From positions 1,302,001-1,366,000 of the forward strand of contig OY987298.1 in the NCBI GenBank assembly GCA_963920635.1: a stretch of DNA of 64,000 bases, given 5' to 3'. The position numbers and the translations under genes were made by a program. How positions within the stretch are numbered: position 1 is the first letter of the stretch; every line of letters starts with the position of its first letter. Positions 1 through 11,640 of this stretch are shown in pieces. The notes under the pieces are model-generated. The model was not told the DNA's origin, did no database searches, and saw nothing but the letters and a program-made list of their open reading frames with translations. The DNA is from Pseudeuparius sepicola (taxonomy: Eukaryota > Arthropoda > Insecta > Coleoptera > Anthribidae).

Positions 1-2780
1 TATTTAGACTTCGGGCTTCTGCACTTTCTGCTGCAGCGTTGCCGGTGCACTTTAGGAATGCGCGGCGCGACCTCTGGTGACGACCAGTGGTACCCTAAAT
101 TATTATATATTGGCGCACCAAATTAATATATCGTGTTTTGATATATTTTTTTGCGTTTACTGTGATATATACTTTTGGGCGATGCGTAATATATAAATTT
201 GACTAAAAAAAGATTATTTACGCAAATTTCTATAAATATCATATAAAAAAATATATTTAGACTTCGGGCTTCTGCACTTTCTGCTGCAGCGTTGCCGGTG
301 CACTTTAGGAATGCGCGGCGCGACCTCTGGTGACGACCAGTGGTACCCTAAATTATTATATATTGGCGCACCAAATTAATATATCGTGTTTTGATATATT
401 TTTTGCGTTTACTGTAATATATACTTTTGGGCGATGCGTAATATATAAATTTGACTAAAAAAAGATTATTTACGCAAATTTCTATAAATATCATATAAAA
501 AAATATATTTAGACTTCGGGCTTCTGCACTTTCTGCTGCAGCGTTGCCGGTGCACTTTAGGAATGCGCGGCGCGACCTCTGGTGACGACCAGTGGTACCC
601 TAAATTATTATATATTGGCGCACCAAATTAATATATCGTGTTTTGATATATTTTTTTGCGTTTACTGTGATATATACTTTTGGGCGATGCGTAATATATA
701 AATTTGACTAAAAAAAGATTATTTACGCAAATTTCTATAAATATCATATAAAAAAATATATTTAGACTTCGGGCTTCTGCACTTTCTGCTGCAGCGTTGC
801 CGGTGCACTTTAGGAATGCGCGGCGCGACCTCTGGTGACGACCAGTGGTACCCTAAATTATTATATATTGGCGCACCAAATTAATATATCGTGTTTTGAT
901 ATATTTTTTTGCGTTTACTGTGATATATACTTTTGGGCGATGCGTAATATATAAATTTGACTAAAAAAAGATTATTTACGCAAATTTCTATAAATATCAT
1001 ATAAAAAAATATATTTAGACTTCGGGCTTCTGCACTTTCTGCTGCAGCGTTGCCGGTGCACTTTAGGGATGCGCGGCGCGACCTCTGGTGACGACCAGTG
1101 GTACCCTAAATTATTATATATTGGCGCACCAAATTAATATATCGTGTTTTGATATATTTTTTTGCGTTTACTGTGATATATACTTTTGGGCGATGCGTAA
1201 TATATAAATTTGACTAAAAAAAGATTATTTACGCAAATTTCTATAAATATCATATAAAAAAATATATTTAGACTTCGGGCTTCTGCACTTTCTGCTGCAG
1301 CGTTGCCGGTGCACTTTAGGAATGCGCGGCGCGACCTCTGGTGACGACCAGTGGTACCCTAAATTATTATATATTGGCGCACCAAATTAATATATCGTGT
1401 TTTGATATATTTTTTTGCGTTTACTGTGATATATACTTTTGGGCGATGCGTAATATATAAATTTGACTAAAAAAAGATTATTTACGCAAATTTCTATAAA
1501 TATCATATAAAAAAATATATTTAGACTTCGGGCTTCTGCACTTTCTGCTGCAGCGTTGCCGGTGCACTTTAGGAATGCGCGGCGCGACCTCTGGTGACGA
1601 CCAGTGGTACCCTAAATTATTATATATTGGCGCACCAAATTAATATATCGTGTTTTGATATATTTTTTGCGTTTACTGTAATATATACTTTTGGGCGATG
1701 CGTAATATATAAATTTGACTAAAAAAAGATTATTTACGCAAATTTCTATAAATATCATATAAAAAAATATATTTAGACTTCGGGCTTCTGCACTTTCTGC
1801 TGCAGCGTTGCCGGTGCACTTTAGGAATGCGCGGCGCGACCTCTGGTGACGACCAGTGGTACCCTAAATTATTATATATTGGCGCACCAAATTAATATAT
1901 CGTGTTTTGATATATTTTTTTGCGTTTACTGTGATATATACTTTTGGGCGATGCGTAATATATAAATTTGACTAAAAAAAGATTATTTACGCAAATTTCT
2001 ATAAATATCATATAAAAAAATATATTTAGACTTCGGGCTTCTGCACTTTCTGCTGCAGCGTTGCCGGTGCACTTTAGGAATGCGCGGCGCGACCTCTGGT
2101 GACGACCAGTGGTACCCTAAATTATTATATATTGGCGCACCAAATTAATATATCGTGTTTTGATATATTTTTTGCGTTTACTGTAATATATACTTTTGGG
2201 CGATGCGTAATATATAAATTTGACTAAAAAAAGATTATTTACGCAAATTTCTATAAATATCATATAAAAAAATATATTTAGACTTCGGGCTTCTGCACTT
2301 TCTGCTGCAGCGTTGCCGGTGCACTTTAGGAATGCGCGGCGCGACCTCTGGTGACGACCAGTGGTACCCTAAATTATTATATATTGGCGCACCAAATTAA
2401 TATATCGTGTTTTGATATATTTTTTGCGTTTACTGTAATATATACTTTTGGGCGATGCGTAATATATAAATTTGACTAAAAAAAGATTATTTACGCAAAT
2501 TTCTATAAATATCATATAAAAAAATATATTTAGACTTCGGGCTTCTGCACTTTCTGCTGCAGCGTTGCCGGTGCACTTTAGGAATGCGCGGCGCGACCTC
2601 TGGTGACGACCAGTGGTACCCTAAATTATTATATATTGGCGCACCAAATTAATATATCGTGTTTTGATATATTTTTTGCGTTTGCTGTAATATATACTCT
2701 TGGGCGATGCGTAATATATAAATTTGACTAAAAAAAGATTATTCACGCAAATTTCTATAAATATCATATTAAAAAAATAT
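1..2780. repeat. 252/253-bp satellite, 11 tandem copies
   Basis: Eleven head-to-tail units start at about 1, 254, 506, 759, 1012, 1265, 1518, 1770, 2023, 2275 and 2527. Each has a GC-richer core (ttcgggcttctgcactttc to gacgaccagtggtaccc) and an AT-rich half. Two variants differ at linked sites: type A has 7 T before gcgtttactg and then tgatat; type B has 6 T and then taatat. The order is A B A A A A B A B B B. The last unit is the most diverged and abuts unrelated sequence near 2780, so it is the array edge. The array continues off the left end of the window. No coding potential is seen. Confidence 0.97.
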
Positions 2781-3077
2781 ATTAGCGCGAGAAATTTATA
2801 TATTCAAAAATAATAATTTAGTCCGAAATGGCGCCTCATATTTCTGGAACATATTGGTAACTTATTCAGTGCCGAGATACATATTATATTTTTTTATCGA
2901 AAAAAAAAAAGTTTTATTAGGCCAAAAAATAACCATAAGGGTCCACCCGTCCATGAACCAACTGCGCGCGGCGTTGCTTGACTTTGACGATCGCTCTGCC
3001 TAGGTCAAGTATGACAAGCCGCGGCGCTTCCCAACAGTAACTCCAAACTGCTGCCTGTTGTGCAGCCTCAATGAAAA

Positions 3078-3398
3078 ATTAAAAGTAAAAAAATATTTTT
3101 AAAAAAAGCTTTTATTTAAATGCGCTAAAAAGAATAAAATAATCTTTTCTTTTAAAACTTTTACTATCAACTTATAACGTCATTCCACAATTTATATGAT
3201 ATAAAAGCTTGTCGCGAGACTTAAGTAGTGGTATTTACTTAGTTTGAAAACTTAAATCTCGCGACAAGCTTTTATATCATATAAATTGTGGAATGACGTT
3301 ATAAGTTGATAGTAAAAGTTTTAAAAGAAAAGATTATTTTATTCTTTTTAGCGCATTTAAATAAAAGCTTTTTTTAAAAATATTTTTTTACTTTTAAT
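3078..3398. repeat. Foldback element, about 141-bp inverted arms
   Basis: The arm 3078-3219 is the near-perfect reverse complement of 3258-3398, with about 38 bp of loop between. The inner arm ends carry tctcgcgacaagcttttat. The same design (cgcgacaagctt inside long arms, followed by a CCGCCATCTTG block) recurs at 12209-12484 and 14835-15222, so this is a dispersed family. No ORF is present, so it is non-autonomous. Confidence 0.9.
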
Positions 3399-3527
3399 TT
3401 ATTTTGTAATTTTTAGTTTGGCCAGGTGTCTGAGTCTATTCATCTCAGTTAACGCATCATTGTTGCAAGGTCGTTTGCCGGTTAGTTTAGAACAGTCTAG
3501 CTCTTCAATGAGGAGACCTTCTAATGA

Positions 3528-4015
3528 CCATCTTGGGTGTTCCGCCATGTTGGATTTAGAATGACGTCACACATATAATCATGCATTGTCATCCAAATTA
3601 AACGTGTGTACAAAATTTCAGCTCGATCGGTTGAAATTTAACTAGTCCGCCATCTTGAGTGTTCCGCCATGTTGGATTTAGAATGACGTCACACATATAA
3701 TCATGCATTGTCATCCAAATTAAACGTGTGTACAAAATTTCAGCTCGATCGGTTGAAATTTAACTAGTCCGCCATCTTGAGTGTTCCGCCATGTTGGATT
3801 TAGAATGACGTCACACATATAATCATGCATTGTCATCCAAATTAAACGTGTGTACAAAATTTCAGCTCGATCGGTTGAAATTTAACTAGTCCGCCATCTT
3901 GGGTGATCCGCCATGTTGGATTTAGAATGACGTCACACATATAATCATGCATTGTCATCCAAATTAAACGTGTGTACAAAATTTCAGCTCGATCGGTTGA
4001 AGATATCTGCTTCAA
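3528..4015 (+). repeat. Four tandem 122-bp units with CCGCCATCTTG and CCGCCATGTTGG
   Basis: Units begin at 3528, 3650, 3772 and 3894. Each contains CCATCTTGGG/AG, GCCATGTTGGATTT, TGACGTCA and TTTCAGCTCGATCGGTTGAA. The copies are almost identical, so amplification is recent. The block is the right part of the foldback element; diverged versions of the same module follow the foldback arms at 12600-12665 and 15285-15660. The CCATNTTG core resembles a YY1/Pho-type site, but that is only a resemblance. Confidence 0.9.
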
Positions 4016-4046
4016 AATTGAGTTGCAAGATTCCACCCGAACAAAT

Positions 4047-4075
4047 TACATACATACATACATACATACATACAT
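4047..4075 (+). repeat. (TACA)n microsatellite
   Basis: About seven TACA repeats directly follow the 122-bp units. A shorter acatacatac occurs at the same place in the related element near 15710, so the microsatellite is part of the element's right end. Confidence 0.9.
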
Positions 4076-4389
4076 TGCAAGTTAAATAAAAGCTTTTAAA
4101 AACCCACTAAAATATTTCTACTGAAAGATTGTACCGCTATATAGGTAACAATTTGGGTTTTGAATATTTCCGCGTCTGACGTCAAATCCTACTTATTGAA
4201 AAAATCGTACAACAATGGGCTACTTCAGTGCCGATTTCTGAGCTTTTAATGATCATTTTGAGTCACATCACTGCCGATTGAAGAAATAATTATTTATTTC
4301 TGAACTTTTAATGTTGATTGCCAGACTCTATTGAAAAAAAGGATATTTTTTCTCTATTCTTCTACATTGTATATTTTTTTATTTTCTAG

Positions 4390-4550
4390 CACGCAATTCT
4401 GACCCCCCACCGAAATATGAAGACATAATCAAAGATGCTGGAACTGGTGATATTACAATAAGGGGACATCCCATCACAGGACCAACGTCTCAGCCAACCC
4501 AAAGATCATCTAGTCCTCCTCCATATACAATATCTATGTCAGCAGTTTAG
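4390..4550 (+). CDS. Terminal exon of a PPxY-tail protein gene, 5' part outside the window
   Basis: A pyrimidine-rich tract ending in ttttctag at 4389 is a good splice acceptor. From it an open frame runs in phase 1 (the first two bases, CA, complete a codon) for 52 residues to TAG at 4548-4550. The peptide opens RNSDPPPKYEDIIKDAG and ends SSSPPPYTISMSAV, giving two PPxY motifs (PPKY and PPPY), the ligand type for WW domains such as those of Nedd4-family ubiquitin ligases. The tail is polar, with no membrane segment. The minus-strand locus ending at 6618 has the same design (phase-1 acceptor starting CA, two PPxY motifs, short polar tail), so I infer a convergent paralogue. No upstream exon is visible left of here; the satellite array intervenes. 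Exon call fairly sure; partner exons unknown. Confidence 0.75.
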
Positions 4551-4762
4551 AAATAGAGGAAATAAGAAAAAATATTTGCCTGTATACCTTTAGAAATGAA
4601 AAAGGCACATCAAGCAGCTTTGCAACAATAATGGCCGTTACCTTTTAGTATTTTTAGAGAAAACGTAGAAATATGTATAAGTTATTACGTAATAATTATT
4701 GTTACATACCTAAAGTTGTACTGTCTTTATTTTTGTACCTTATCTTATCAGTAATAATTATT

Positions 4763-4768
4763 AATAAA
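4763..4768 (+). terminator. Candidate poly(A) signal AATAAA
   Basis: First AATAAA on the plus strand after the stop at 4550, about 215 bp downstream. Weak evidence, because AATAAA is common in this AT-rich sequence. Confidence 0.3.
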
Positions 4769-4969
4769 TATTACAGGGTGTCTCACTTAATAATTGTTAC
4801 AGTCAGTAACTTTTTTGGCCGAGGAGGTATGACTATTTTAGGTACTTCGAATTAGACTTTAAACACACTATGGAATAGATTGTGAATAATATTCTTCATA
4901 ATAAAAAATATTAATCAGTGAGAAATATTTAAGAAATAAGAGGCAGAATGCAGCGATAATAAAAAAAAG

Positions 4970-6115
4970 TTAGGGCTTTGCCAAAACCTTCTCAAGCTTA
5001 CAAGCCCTGTGCAAACATGTGGCAACGCCGCAGCGGGACGTTTCAATGGGTCTATGCAGTATAGAGCAGTCTGCACTTTGTCTTAGTTCATCTTTTCTAA
5101 TGAACGTTCAACCCTCTTTTTAATTACAATTAGATACATTTGTGAACTTTGTTTCAATAATTGGGTACCTAAATAAGTAGGTACATTTAACAGACAATAA
5201 AAGCAGTAAGAAGTAACAAAATATACACAGAAGTATAAGTATTTATAATAAGTACGATTCCTCATGTGGATAAGTACATTTTGGACAAATAATTATGGTG
5301 AATTTGGGCAAATAGAGGGGACTAAATTTTGTTGTAATTCGAATATTTGTGAGAATTTTTCGCAAAGTGCACGATCAGGCAAATGATCTATTTTCTCTTA
5401 TGGTTAAATTTTCATAAAAATACAAACAACAAGCGAACAGAGAACAGCATGTTGTGAAGGAGAGTAATCTCTTCTGATTAAAATAACAGTTAGGGTCAAT
5501 TTCATAATGCATTTAACTAAATTATCTTTTGACTTTAACATTAGGTAAAGAAACTTTTGCAACAATACTAAACATATGGTTGGATTGTTAGAAAACTCCT
5601 TTAATTTTAAAGGGTACTTTAGTTTGTCTATGCAGTTGGCCCGTAATCATTTTATTCTTACATTTTCGTCCTTTGGGAAGCCCAAAACGAATACAAGGTG
5701 ACCGATTGCCGTCAAGCAAAGAAAATCTATTAGCTACTTCCAGTTATCATTACGATTCTTACAGCCAGGTACATAACTATTAGTTCTAGCTTCTCTCGAC
5801 GGTTCTAGGCATCTTGAAGCTTGAAATTGTAAAGGAACGAGTCTTCACTTCGAACTTATAGAGAAATGTTTCATTTCTTCACAAACAAAACAAATTTATA
5901 AAAAAGCTGTCGCCAGCACTTCGGGCTGTCTGTTTCCACCCAGTGACACACTGCCTCGTCGTAGCACTACCCGCACTACAAAAATTAATTCGGGTAAATT
6001 TCTTGTAAAATCAACTGACAGGGAGTGACAGGCCACGCCGCGCAGACCCGCAAGCCGTGTTGCCAGCTTTCTCAAATTCAGGGCTTTCCTAGAGTCGGCT
6101 GTGGCTTTGCTTGGG
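4970..6115 (+). repeat. About 1.1-kb dispersed repeat, copy 1
   Basis: Shares acaagccctgtgcaaacatg, the run through acgttcaaccctctttttaa and the block around tgacagggagtgacaggcca with 39355-40345 in the same orientation. Its 5560-6115 part matches 11040-11640 inverted. No ORF of interest is present. The left end (cttctcaagcttacaagccc) and right end (gagtcggctgtggctttgct) are the limits of recognisable similarity. Class unknown. Confidence 0.75.
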
Positions 6116-6295
6116 GCTCGAAACAGGGACCTACGACCTACTAGTCGGGTGTTCTCACACTGCGCTAAGTAATTGCTTATCGATTTTGGTCTATTAGGCC
6201 ACTTTTATTTAACACCAGCTAAATATTGATATTAATTTTCTTTCGGGTTGAATAAAATAATCGACAGCTTCTACCTTAGTTAAAATAATGAGATT

Positions 6296-6301
6296 TTTAT
6301 T
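6296..6301 (-). terminator. Candidate poly(A) signal for the minus-strand PPxY gene
   Basis: AATAAA on the minus strand, about 320 bp past the stop at 6618. Another lies near 6204. Choice between them is not possible from sequence alone. Confidence 0.3.
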
Positions 6302-6617
6302 TACACATTCAACAAACTATTTACACTCATCCTCTTATATACAACCTTATAGGTACAAAATGTATAACATATCCATGGCACTTCTACATAAATATTATGT
6401 AAAAATCATAAATAACTCTTACAACCCCGTCTTATCACACGATTTACATTTTAAAATGTTGCGTTTGGCTTATAACTATCTCGTTCATGCTCGGTAATAA
6501 AATAAATATTGCTTTTTCGGACAACTTTCAGGATAATAGCTGCCGGAAAATTACAAGAAAATACTGATTCAGTTCTCGAAAAGCACCGATTTGTTCCTAA
6601 TAAAATTATTTAAACGA

Positions 6618-6793
6618 TTAAGAGCGTCCTGACACGTCGATCGTTATGGTTGTCGAACTGGGAGTTGTGACGGTGGTTGTTGTTGTGGTTGTTGTTGTGG
6701 TTGAATTTGTTGCCTCGTTGCTTGCGCTGCTGCCTTGTTGTTCGACCGAAGCTGCCATCGCTATCCTCATTGCTTCATCGTAGGACGGAGGAG
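6618..6793 (-). CDS. Shared terminal exon, PPSYDEA plus Thr/Ser-rich tail
   Basis: Read on the minus strand, a ttgttatag acceptor precedes 6793. The exon enters in phase 1 (CT completes an Ala codon with the G that ends exon 10719-10856) and encodes 57 residues to TAA at 6618-6620. It begins PPSYDEAMRIAMAAS, a PPxY motif with the acidic follow-on common in Nedd4-type WW ligands. It continues with a Gln/Ser/Asn segment, ten consecutive Thr codons and ends TITIDVSGRS. There is no membrane segment, so this is the cytosolic tail. Phase and order fit the next exon upstream exactly, and no second copy of this exon was seen on the strand, so I infer that all first exons of the locus share it. The Thr run is coded by mixed ACA/ACC and may vary in length between individuals. 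Confidence 0.85.
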
Positions 6794-7189
6794 CTATAAC
6801 AAAATTGGTCAGTCAGTATCGTTGAAAATAGTAGATTATGTCAGAGGTTGACTGCCGAGATTGAATTGACAAGTAGATGGAGGAGTGTATAGAGAGAAAC
6901 TGGCAGCCAAACTTGAGTAAGTGAAATAGTAAATAAATCAGCTGATTGCGGCAAAAACCACATAACACAAAATAGGTAAAACATCAAACTGTTTGTGCTA
7001 ACTTCTATTTTTTTGTATAAAACGGCGTTGAGTTTTTTTAGTTGGTGTTTGGTTTAATATTTTTATCAGAGAGAAAATGTAATTTAGCTATGTGGCTATA
7101 TTCTCTCTGTTGTAGTTGTTGTAGGTTGTAGATTACAAAAGAAAGAATAGATAGCTTCACAAAACGTCAAGAATTTTACAGAAATGTAT

Positions 7190-8530
7190 CTAAATATTGA
7201 AACACTTACGAATTAAAATACAAAATAGGTATATGTTAAATATCAGAGAGCATATAGAGTTTCTTAAGTTTAGTTTACTTACAAAGCTTCACAAAGCTAT
7301 TTATTCTGTTACCAAACGGAGCGGAAAGAATAAGAATAGTGGGGTTTCTTTTCGTTCGTATTATCTTATTATTAAATATGTAAAGTTTTAAAAATCTTTG
7401 CAGTTTTCCAAGAGATAAGGTGATATTAGAGACAAGTGGATTGCAGCAATAAAAAGGAAAAATTTTGTACTGTCTGCAAGTATTTACTTGCGTTTGTAGT
7501 CAACAATTTATTGAGAGCAATTTCATAGAGAATTTTGGGCAGCGCAAACTTAAAAAGTATGTAATTACTAGTTTTTTATATTTTCCAAGTCATGATAGAA
7601 ACTCTATCAAGGGAAAAACTGGCAAAATATTGTGCTAATGAACCTAGCTCTTCGTAGTCAAAGATGGAAATTGAGGTTCTGGTAACTTTAATAAGCTATT
7701 TATTTGTAATTGTTTTTGTTAAACATTAAAAATTATATAAAAATATGTAAAAGCTACCTGTCTTAGATGTTTTTCCTACTAAATTGAATTTTAAAATTAA
7801 TAAATCAGTTAAGATACCTTTATTTTAAAATAAACTTTTATTTTGGAATTTGTATTTTATTTGTCTCCATTTACTTCCAGGTACATAAAATTTCTAAGTA
7901 AATTTTTTTTTATTATACTTCTTTGAAAACACCTTATTTTCATCTGTTTTATCAATAATGAAAGATGGGGTTTTTCGGGCTAGCGCACGGAAACAGCGCA
8001 TGGAAAAACTTTCCGTGCGCTGAATAAAAATACCGAATATACCTATGGCTTTAAAATAGAAATATACAGCAAAGTAAACTAAACTTAAGAAACTCTCTCT
8101 GCTCTCTGATATTTAACATATACCTATTTTGTATTTTAATTCGTAAGTGTTTCAATATTTAGATACATTTCTGTAATATTCTTGACGTTTTATTCACCTT
8201 ATATGACAATAACTAATTTACAACAAAGCACCTTTGATATAATTTGAGAGTAACCATGGAAAAGCATCATACATACCAAACACTATATTGTCTGCATTGT
8301 TTAGTTTTTGTCAATTAAATTTATTATAATATGGCGATAAAATGTTTTAAGTTTCCGTTTTCATAGAAGTATAATAAAAAATATCGTTCATTACTCGTCC
8401 AGAAATAGATTTTTCCGTGCTTGCATGACTTCCCGTGTTCGGCTGCGCCTCACACGGGAATTTGTCACGCGCGCACGGAAAAATCTTTATTTCCAGACTC
8501 GTAATGAAATATACTATTTTAATTAATTCA
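7190..8530. repeat. Intronic repeat with cgcacggaa hairpins
   Basis: Lies in the intron between the two shared exons. 7197-7285 is inverted at 8080-8190 (gtaagtgtttcaatatttag side). 7975-8025 and 8405-8490 contain inverted pairs built on cgcacggaaa and tttttccgtgc. The 7870-8530 part recurs inverted at 48545-49135. Class unknown; no coding potential supported. Confidence 0.7.
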
Positions 8531-9099
8531 CTACTTTTTTCTGTGCAATTTTTACATAATTGTGATTGAAAACATCGAATTGAACTAGGAAAAAATTCTC
8601 ATTCCTACAAACAAGTCCCGTATGACGGAATACAGATCATACAATAAAGAGAATTACGGAACATGCCCATTAAATTCGCACATTAATATGCAACATCCCT
8701 TTATAACATCCTTTGCCTGAATCAGCTGACACGTTCATTACGCGTCCTTGTCTTACTTATTGCCATTTGAAACCTATCTCTCTCTAGAGTTGGCTGCCCC
8801 AAACAACAATGAAAATCACACCTGTGCGACTTCCATACCATAGTACTTATCAATTCGATGACTGCCGACAACTGGTCGAAGCACAAAAAAGACCTACGAG
8901 TACTCCGAGTAACATATACTATTTTATCTTCAAGCGCATGAAATACCAAGAATCAAGTCAAATCGAGAAACTACTAATTATTTTAGTCTCAAGGTCAGAT
9001 ATTAGTGAGTTTATGAAAATAATCTTTAGAGTGGCCATAGTCGTAAAACCGATAAAGACACGTGCTTAGACAAGGAAAGTGAGAGAACACCGCGCTTGC

Positions 9100-9281
9100 C
9101 TACCCTGCCGTGTATAGATTTTGTTACGTCGTATTGAACGGCGGCCATTTTATATGTGGCAGACAAAGCGAGTACGTTGTGAGTTAATTTCGTGAATTTG
9201 TGAATAAAGTAACAGTAATTAAGGGGAAAATATACTCTTACGATGGTGTCAAAAGCAAGAGCCCAGGATTTCGTTTCGCAG
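9100..9281 (+). promoter_or_regulatory. Possible plus-strand promoter and tiny first exon
   Basis: A locally GC-richer stretch with aacggcggccatttt (YY1-like GCCATTTT) is followed by an ATG at 9243. It encodes MVSKARAQDFVSQ and then meets a good donor (GCAG then GTAAAT) at 9282, giving a 39-base, phase-0 coding stub. No partner exon was found downstream on the plus strand. It could be the start of an unrelated gene, a transposon promoter or chance. Confidence 0.22.
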
Positions 9282-9842
9282 GTAAATATTCGAAAGAAGC
9301 CCTAAAACTTTATTTTTCTCAATATAACTTCTTCAAATTCCTTCTACCTTTTAGTATGATAAAGTGCATTGTTTTGTTTGTAAATAGGGCCAATATAATT
9401 ATTTTTTTAATATCGTTTTTATTGAAAATGTCTTAATTATTGATTATGATAGTTTCATAAAATATGGGCTGGTTTCCATGGGCGTGCATTATTTATTTTA
9501 TTTTGATTGATTCGAAATCTCCGCAAATAAATATGTTTCAGCACTTGACACTAGCTTCACATTTGGGAAATTATCTGCAAATAAATACCAATATTTCAAA
9601 TTACATGTAAGTCGAAATTAACTACCTTTTCATTTTTAACATTTTCATTTATTTATTCGTAGGTTCAAATCCCAGGCCATGCATTTTCTTTTTTTTTTAA
9701 TTATCAACAAAAATATAGATTTTATTAATAATATTGAAAAAAAAGCGAAGTTTACCATCATCCATAATCCATACATACTATTAATATTGATTTTACGAAG
9801 GAAAGTAATTGTTGGTCAGCTTGTTCAGGGTCTCAACAATAT

Positions 9843-10665
9843 AGACCGGGAGATAGTGACAGATTTTTGGACGTGATTTTACTGGCAAAGGGCATTATGT
9901 AGCACATATTCTCACAATAAGGTATGAATCAGAGTGTCATCCTGGGTTCTTCATGTGAAAAACTGAGTTTTCATTCCTTTGAAAAATATGCGTTTTGATA
10001 TGATTTTAGTCAGGCTGCCACGTGTTTTATAATGAACTTCAAAATAGAAAATTCTTCGGAAAACGAGAGGCATACCGTTAGGGTGGGTCCAAAGGGCTAT
10101 TATTGCCACGTGATCTTGTATTTTAATAATTAATTTTTCCACGTTTCTGAATAGGCTGCCAATGAGAAGTATGCAAGTTCTTGTTATGAAAATGCTGAAA
10201 AGAGGATGGCATACCTATTGCGCATGTCCAAGTACTGTTTAAATTTAATGTTATTTAATCATTTAAACGAGTTATTCGATGTAAAGTGTACTTGGACATG
10301 TGCAAACGGTATGCCATCTTTTCTTCAGCAGTTTCATAATAAGAACTTGCATACTTCTCATTGGCAGCCTGTTCAGAAACGTGGAAAAATTACTTATTAT
10401 AATACAAATTCACGTGGCGGTATGCCTATAATTTTATGAGGAATTTTCTATTTTGAACTTCATTATAAAACACATGGCAGCCTGACTAAAATCATATCAA
10501 AACGCATATTTTTCGAATAATTGAAAACTCAGTTTTTCACATGAAGAACCCAGGATGGCACTCTGATTCATACCTTATTATTGTGAGAATATACGCAACA
10601 TAATGCCCTATGAAAGGCATACTGAGTAAAATCACGTCCAAAAATCTGTCACTATCTCCCGGTCT
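9843..10665. mobile_element. Palindromic MITE in the shared-exon intron
   Basis: Left end gaccgggagatagtgacaga is inverted at the right end near 10640-10665, and the two halves are reverse complements almost throughout (gaaaaactgag, ggcagcct, gtatgcc blocks). A half copy lies at 18334-18862. The right end is only about 54 bp from the donor of exon 10719-10856. No transposase is encoded. Confidence 0.85.
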
Positions 10666-10718
10666 AATAGAAAAAATGAAATGTTTCAAAAATGTTAATA
10701 AAATAAAGCGATGTTTAC

Positions 10719-10856
10719 CATCACTATCGTTGTAGCCGGGTGGCTTATTCAAGTCAGCCATGGTGAGGTGGTGTATGGACAGACGACCATCATGGGTTGG
10801 CCATTGCTCGTCCTGTTCGAGTCTTCCACTAATCGTGAAAACGTCATCGCCTTGTG
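10719..10856 (-). CDS. Shared internal exon, acidic segment with PPGY
   Basis: On the minus strand a ttttttgttatag acceptor ends at 10857 and a GTAAAC donor starts at 10718. The 138-base exon is open in one frame throughout: 2 bases, 45 codons, 1 base. It starts QGDDVFTISGRLEQ and ends MADLNKPPGYNDSD, giving a PPxY motif (PPGY) and net negative charge. The incoming phase (CA) matches every first exon of the locus, which each leave one base: T, A, G or C gives Ser, Thr, Ala or Pro. The outgoing G joins CT of the last exon to give Ala and then PPSYDEA. Thus all nine first exons can splice here without breaking the frame. The role (presenting PPxY to WW-domain ligases) is inferred from the motifs, not shown. 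Confidence 0.85.
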
Positions 10857-11039
10857 CTATAACAAAAAAAAGTACATTAATAATTTTTCTATATGGACAA
10901 AAAGGAAAGGTATAGTTGTTTTCATCAAGGCGGCCGTTATAATTTAAACTAAATATTTTTTTTTTCGATTTTTTCTATAGATTTCGTAAGTGGCCATGGA
11001 CAGCAACTTTAGTTTTCGCACCCACCACCAAGGTTAGTT

Positions 11040-11640
11040 TATAGGAAGGTTAGGACCACAGCCGATTCTAGGAAAGTCCTGAAGTTGAGAAAGCTTTGTG
11101 TAGTGCGGGTAGTGCTATCGTCGCCAGATTGCTACGACGAGGCAGTGTGCCTCTGGGTGGAAACAGACAGCCCTAAGTGCTGGCGACAGCTTATTTATAA
11201 ATTTGTTTTGTTTGTGAAAAAATTAAACATTTCTTTAAAAGTTTGAAGTGCAGAATCGTTCCTTTACAATTTTCAAGCCTCAAGATGCCTAGAACCGCCG
11301 AGGGAAGCTAGAACTTAGTTATATACCTGGCTGTAAGTCAAATCGTAATAATAACTTGAAGTAGCTAGGTTTTCTTTGCTTGACGGCAAGCGGTCAACTT
11401 GTAGGTATTCGTTTTGGGCTTTCCAAAGGACGAAAACTTAAGAATAAAATGATTAAGGGCCAATTGCATAGACAAACTAAAGTACCCTCTACAATTAAAG
11501 GAGCTTTCTAACAATCCAACCACTGTTTAGTATTGTTGCAAAAGTTTCTTTACCTAATGTTAAAGTCAAAAGATAATTTAGTTGAATGCATTATCAAATT
11601 GACCCTAACTGCCGTTTCAATCAATACTAACTTTTTCTGC
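11040..11640 (-). repeat. Partial inverted copy of the 1.1-kb dispersed repeat
   Basis: Reverse-complement match to 5560-6115 and 39780-40345 (gaggcagtgtgcctctgggt, gacaaactaaagtacc, gaccctaactgcc). Together with copy 1 it flanks the two shared exons in inverted orientation. Confidence 0.75.

Larger units (their letters stand above)
2845..4310 (+). repeat. 600-bp hairpin-repeat family copy, split by a foldback insertion
   Basis: The stretch 2850-3075 (cagtgccgagatacatatta onward) and the stretch about 4100-4310 (ctactgaaagattg, then gaaaaaatcgtaca) match the left and right parts of the repeat unit seen intact at 32117-33925 and 38180-38725. The intervening 3078-4100 is absent from those copies, so a foldback element inserted into an older repeat. 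The hairpin that opens the intact units is missing here. Confidence 0.75.

Noticed and set aside
5083..5265. Hydrophobic minus frame with GATAAG at 5266
   Set aside because: Lies in the 1.1-kb dispersed repeat; the other copy at 39355-40345 does not keep the frame or the site, and there is no phase-1 donor.
9661..9676. GGTTCAAATCCC, like a tRNA B box
   Set aside because: No A box or cloverleaf at the right distance; chance match.
10537..10717. Frame continuing from MADLNKPPGYNDSD into the intron
   Set aside because: Passing the GTAAAC donor gives unrelated hydrophobic residues, while the spliced frame gives a second PPxY exon.
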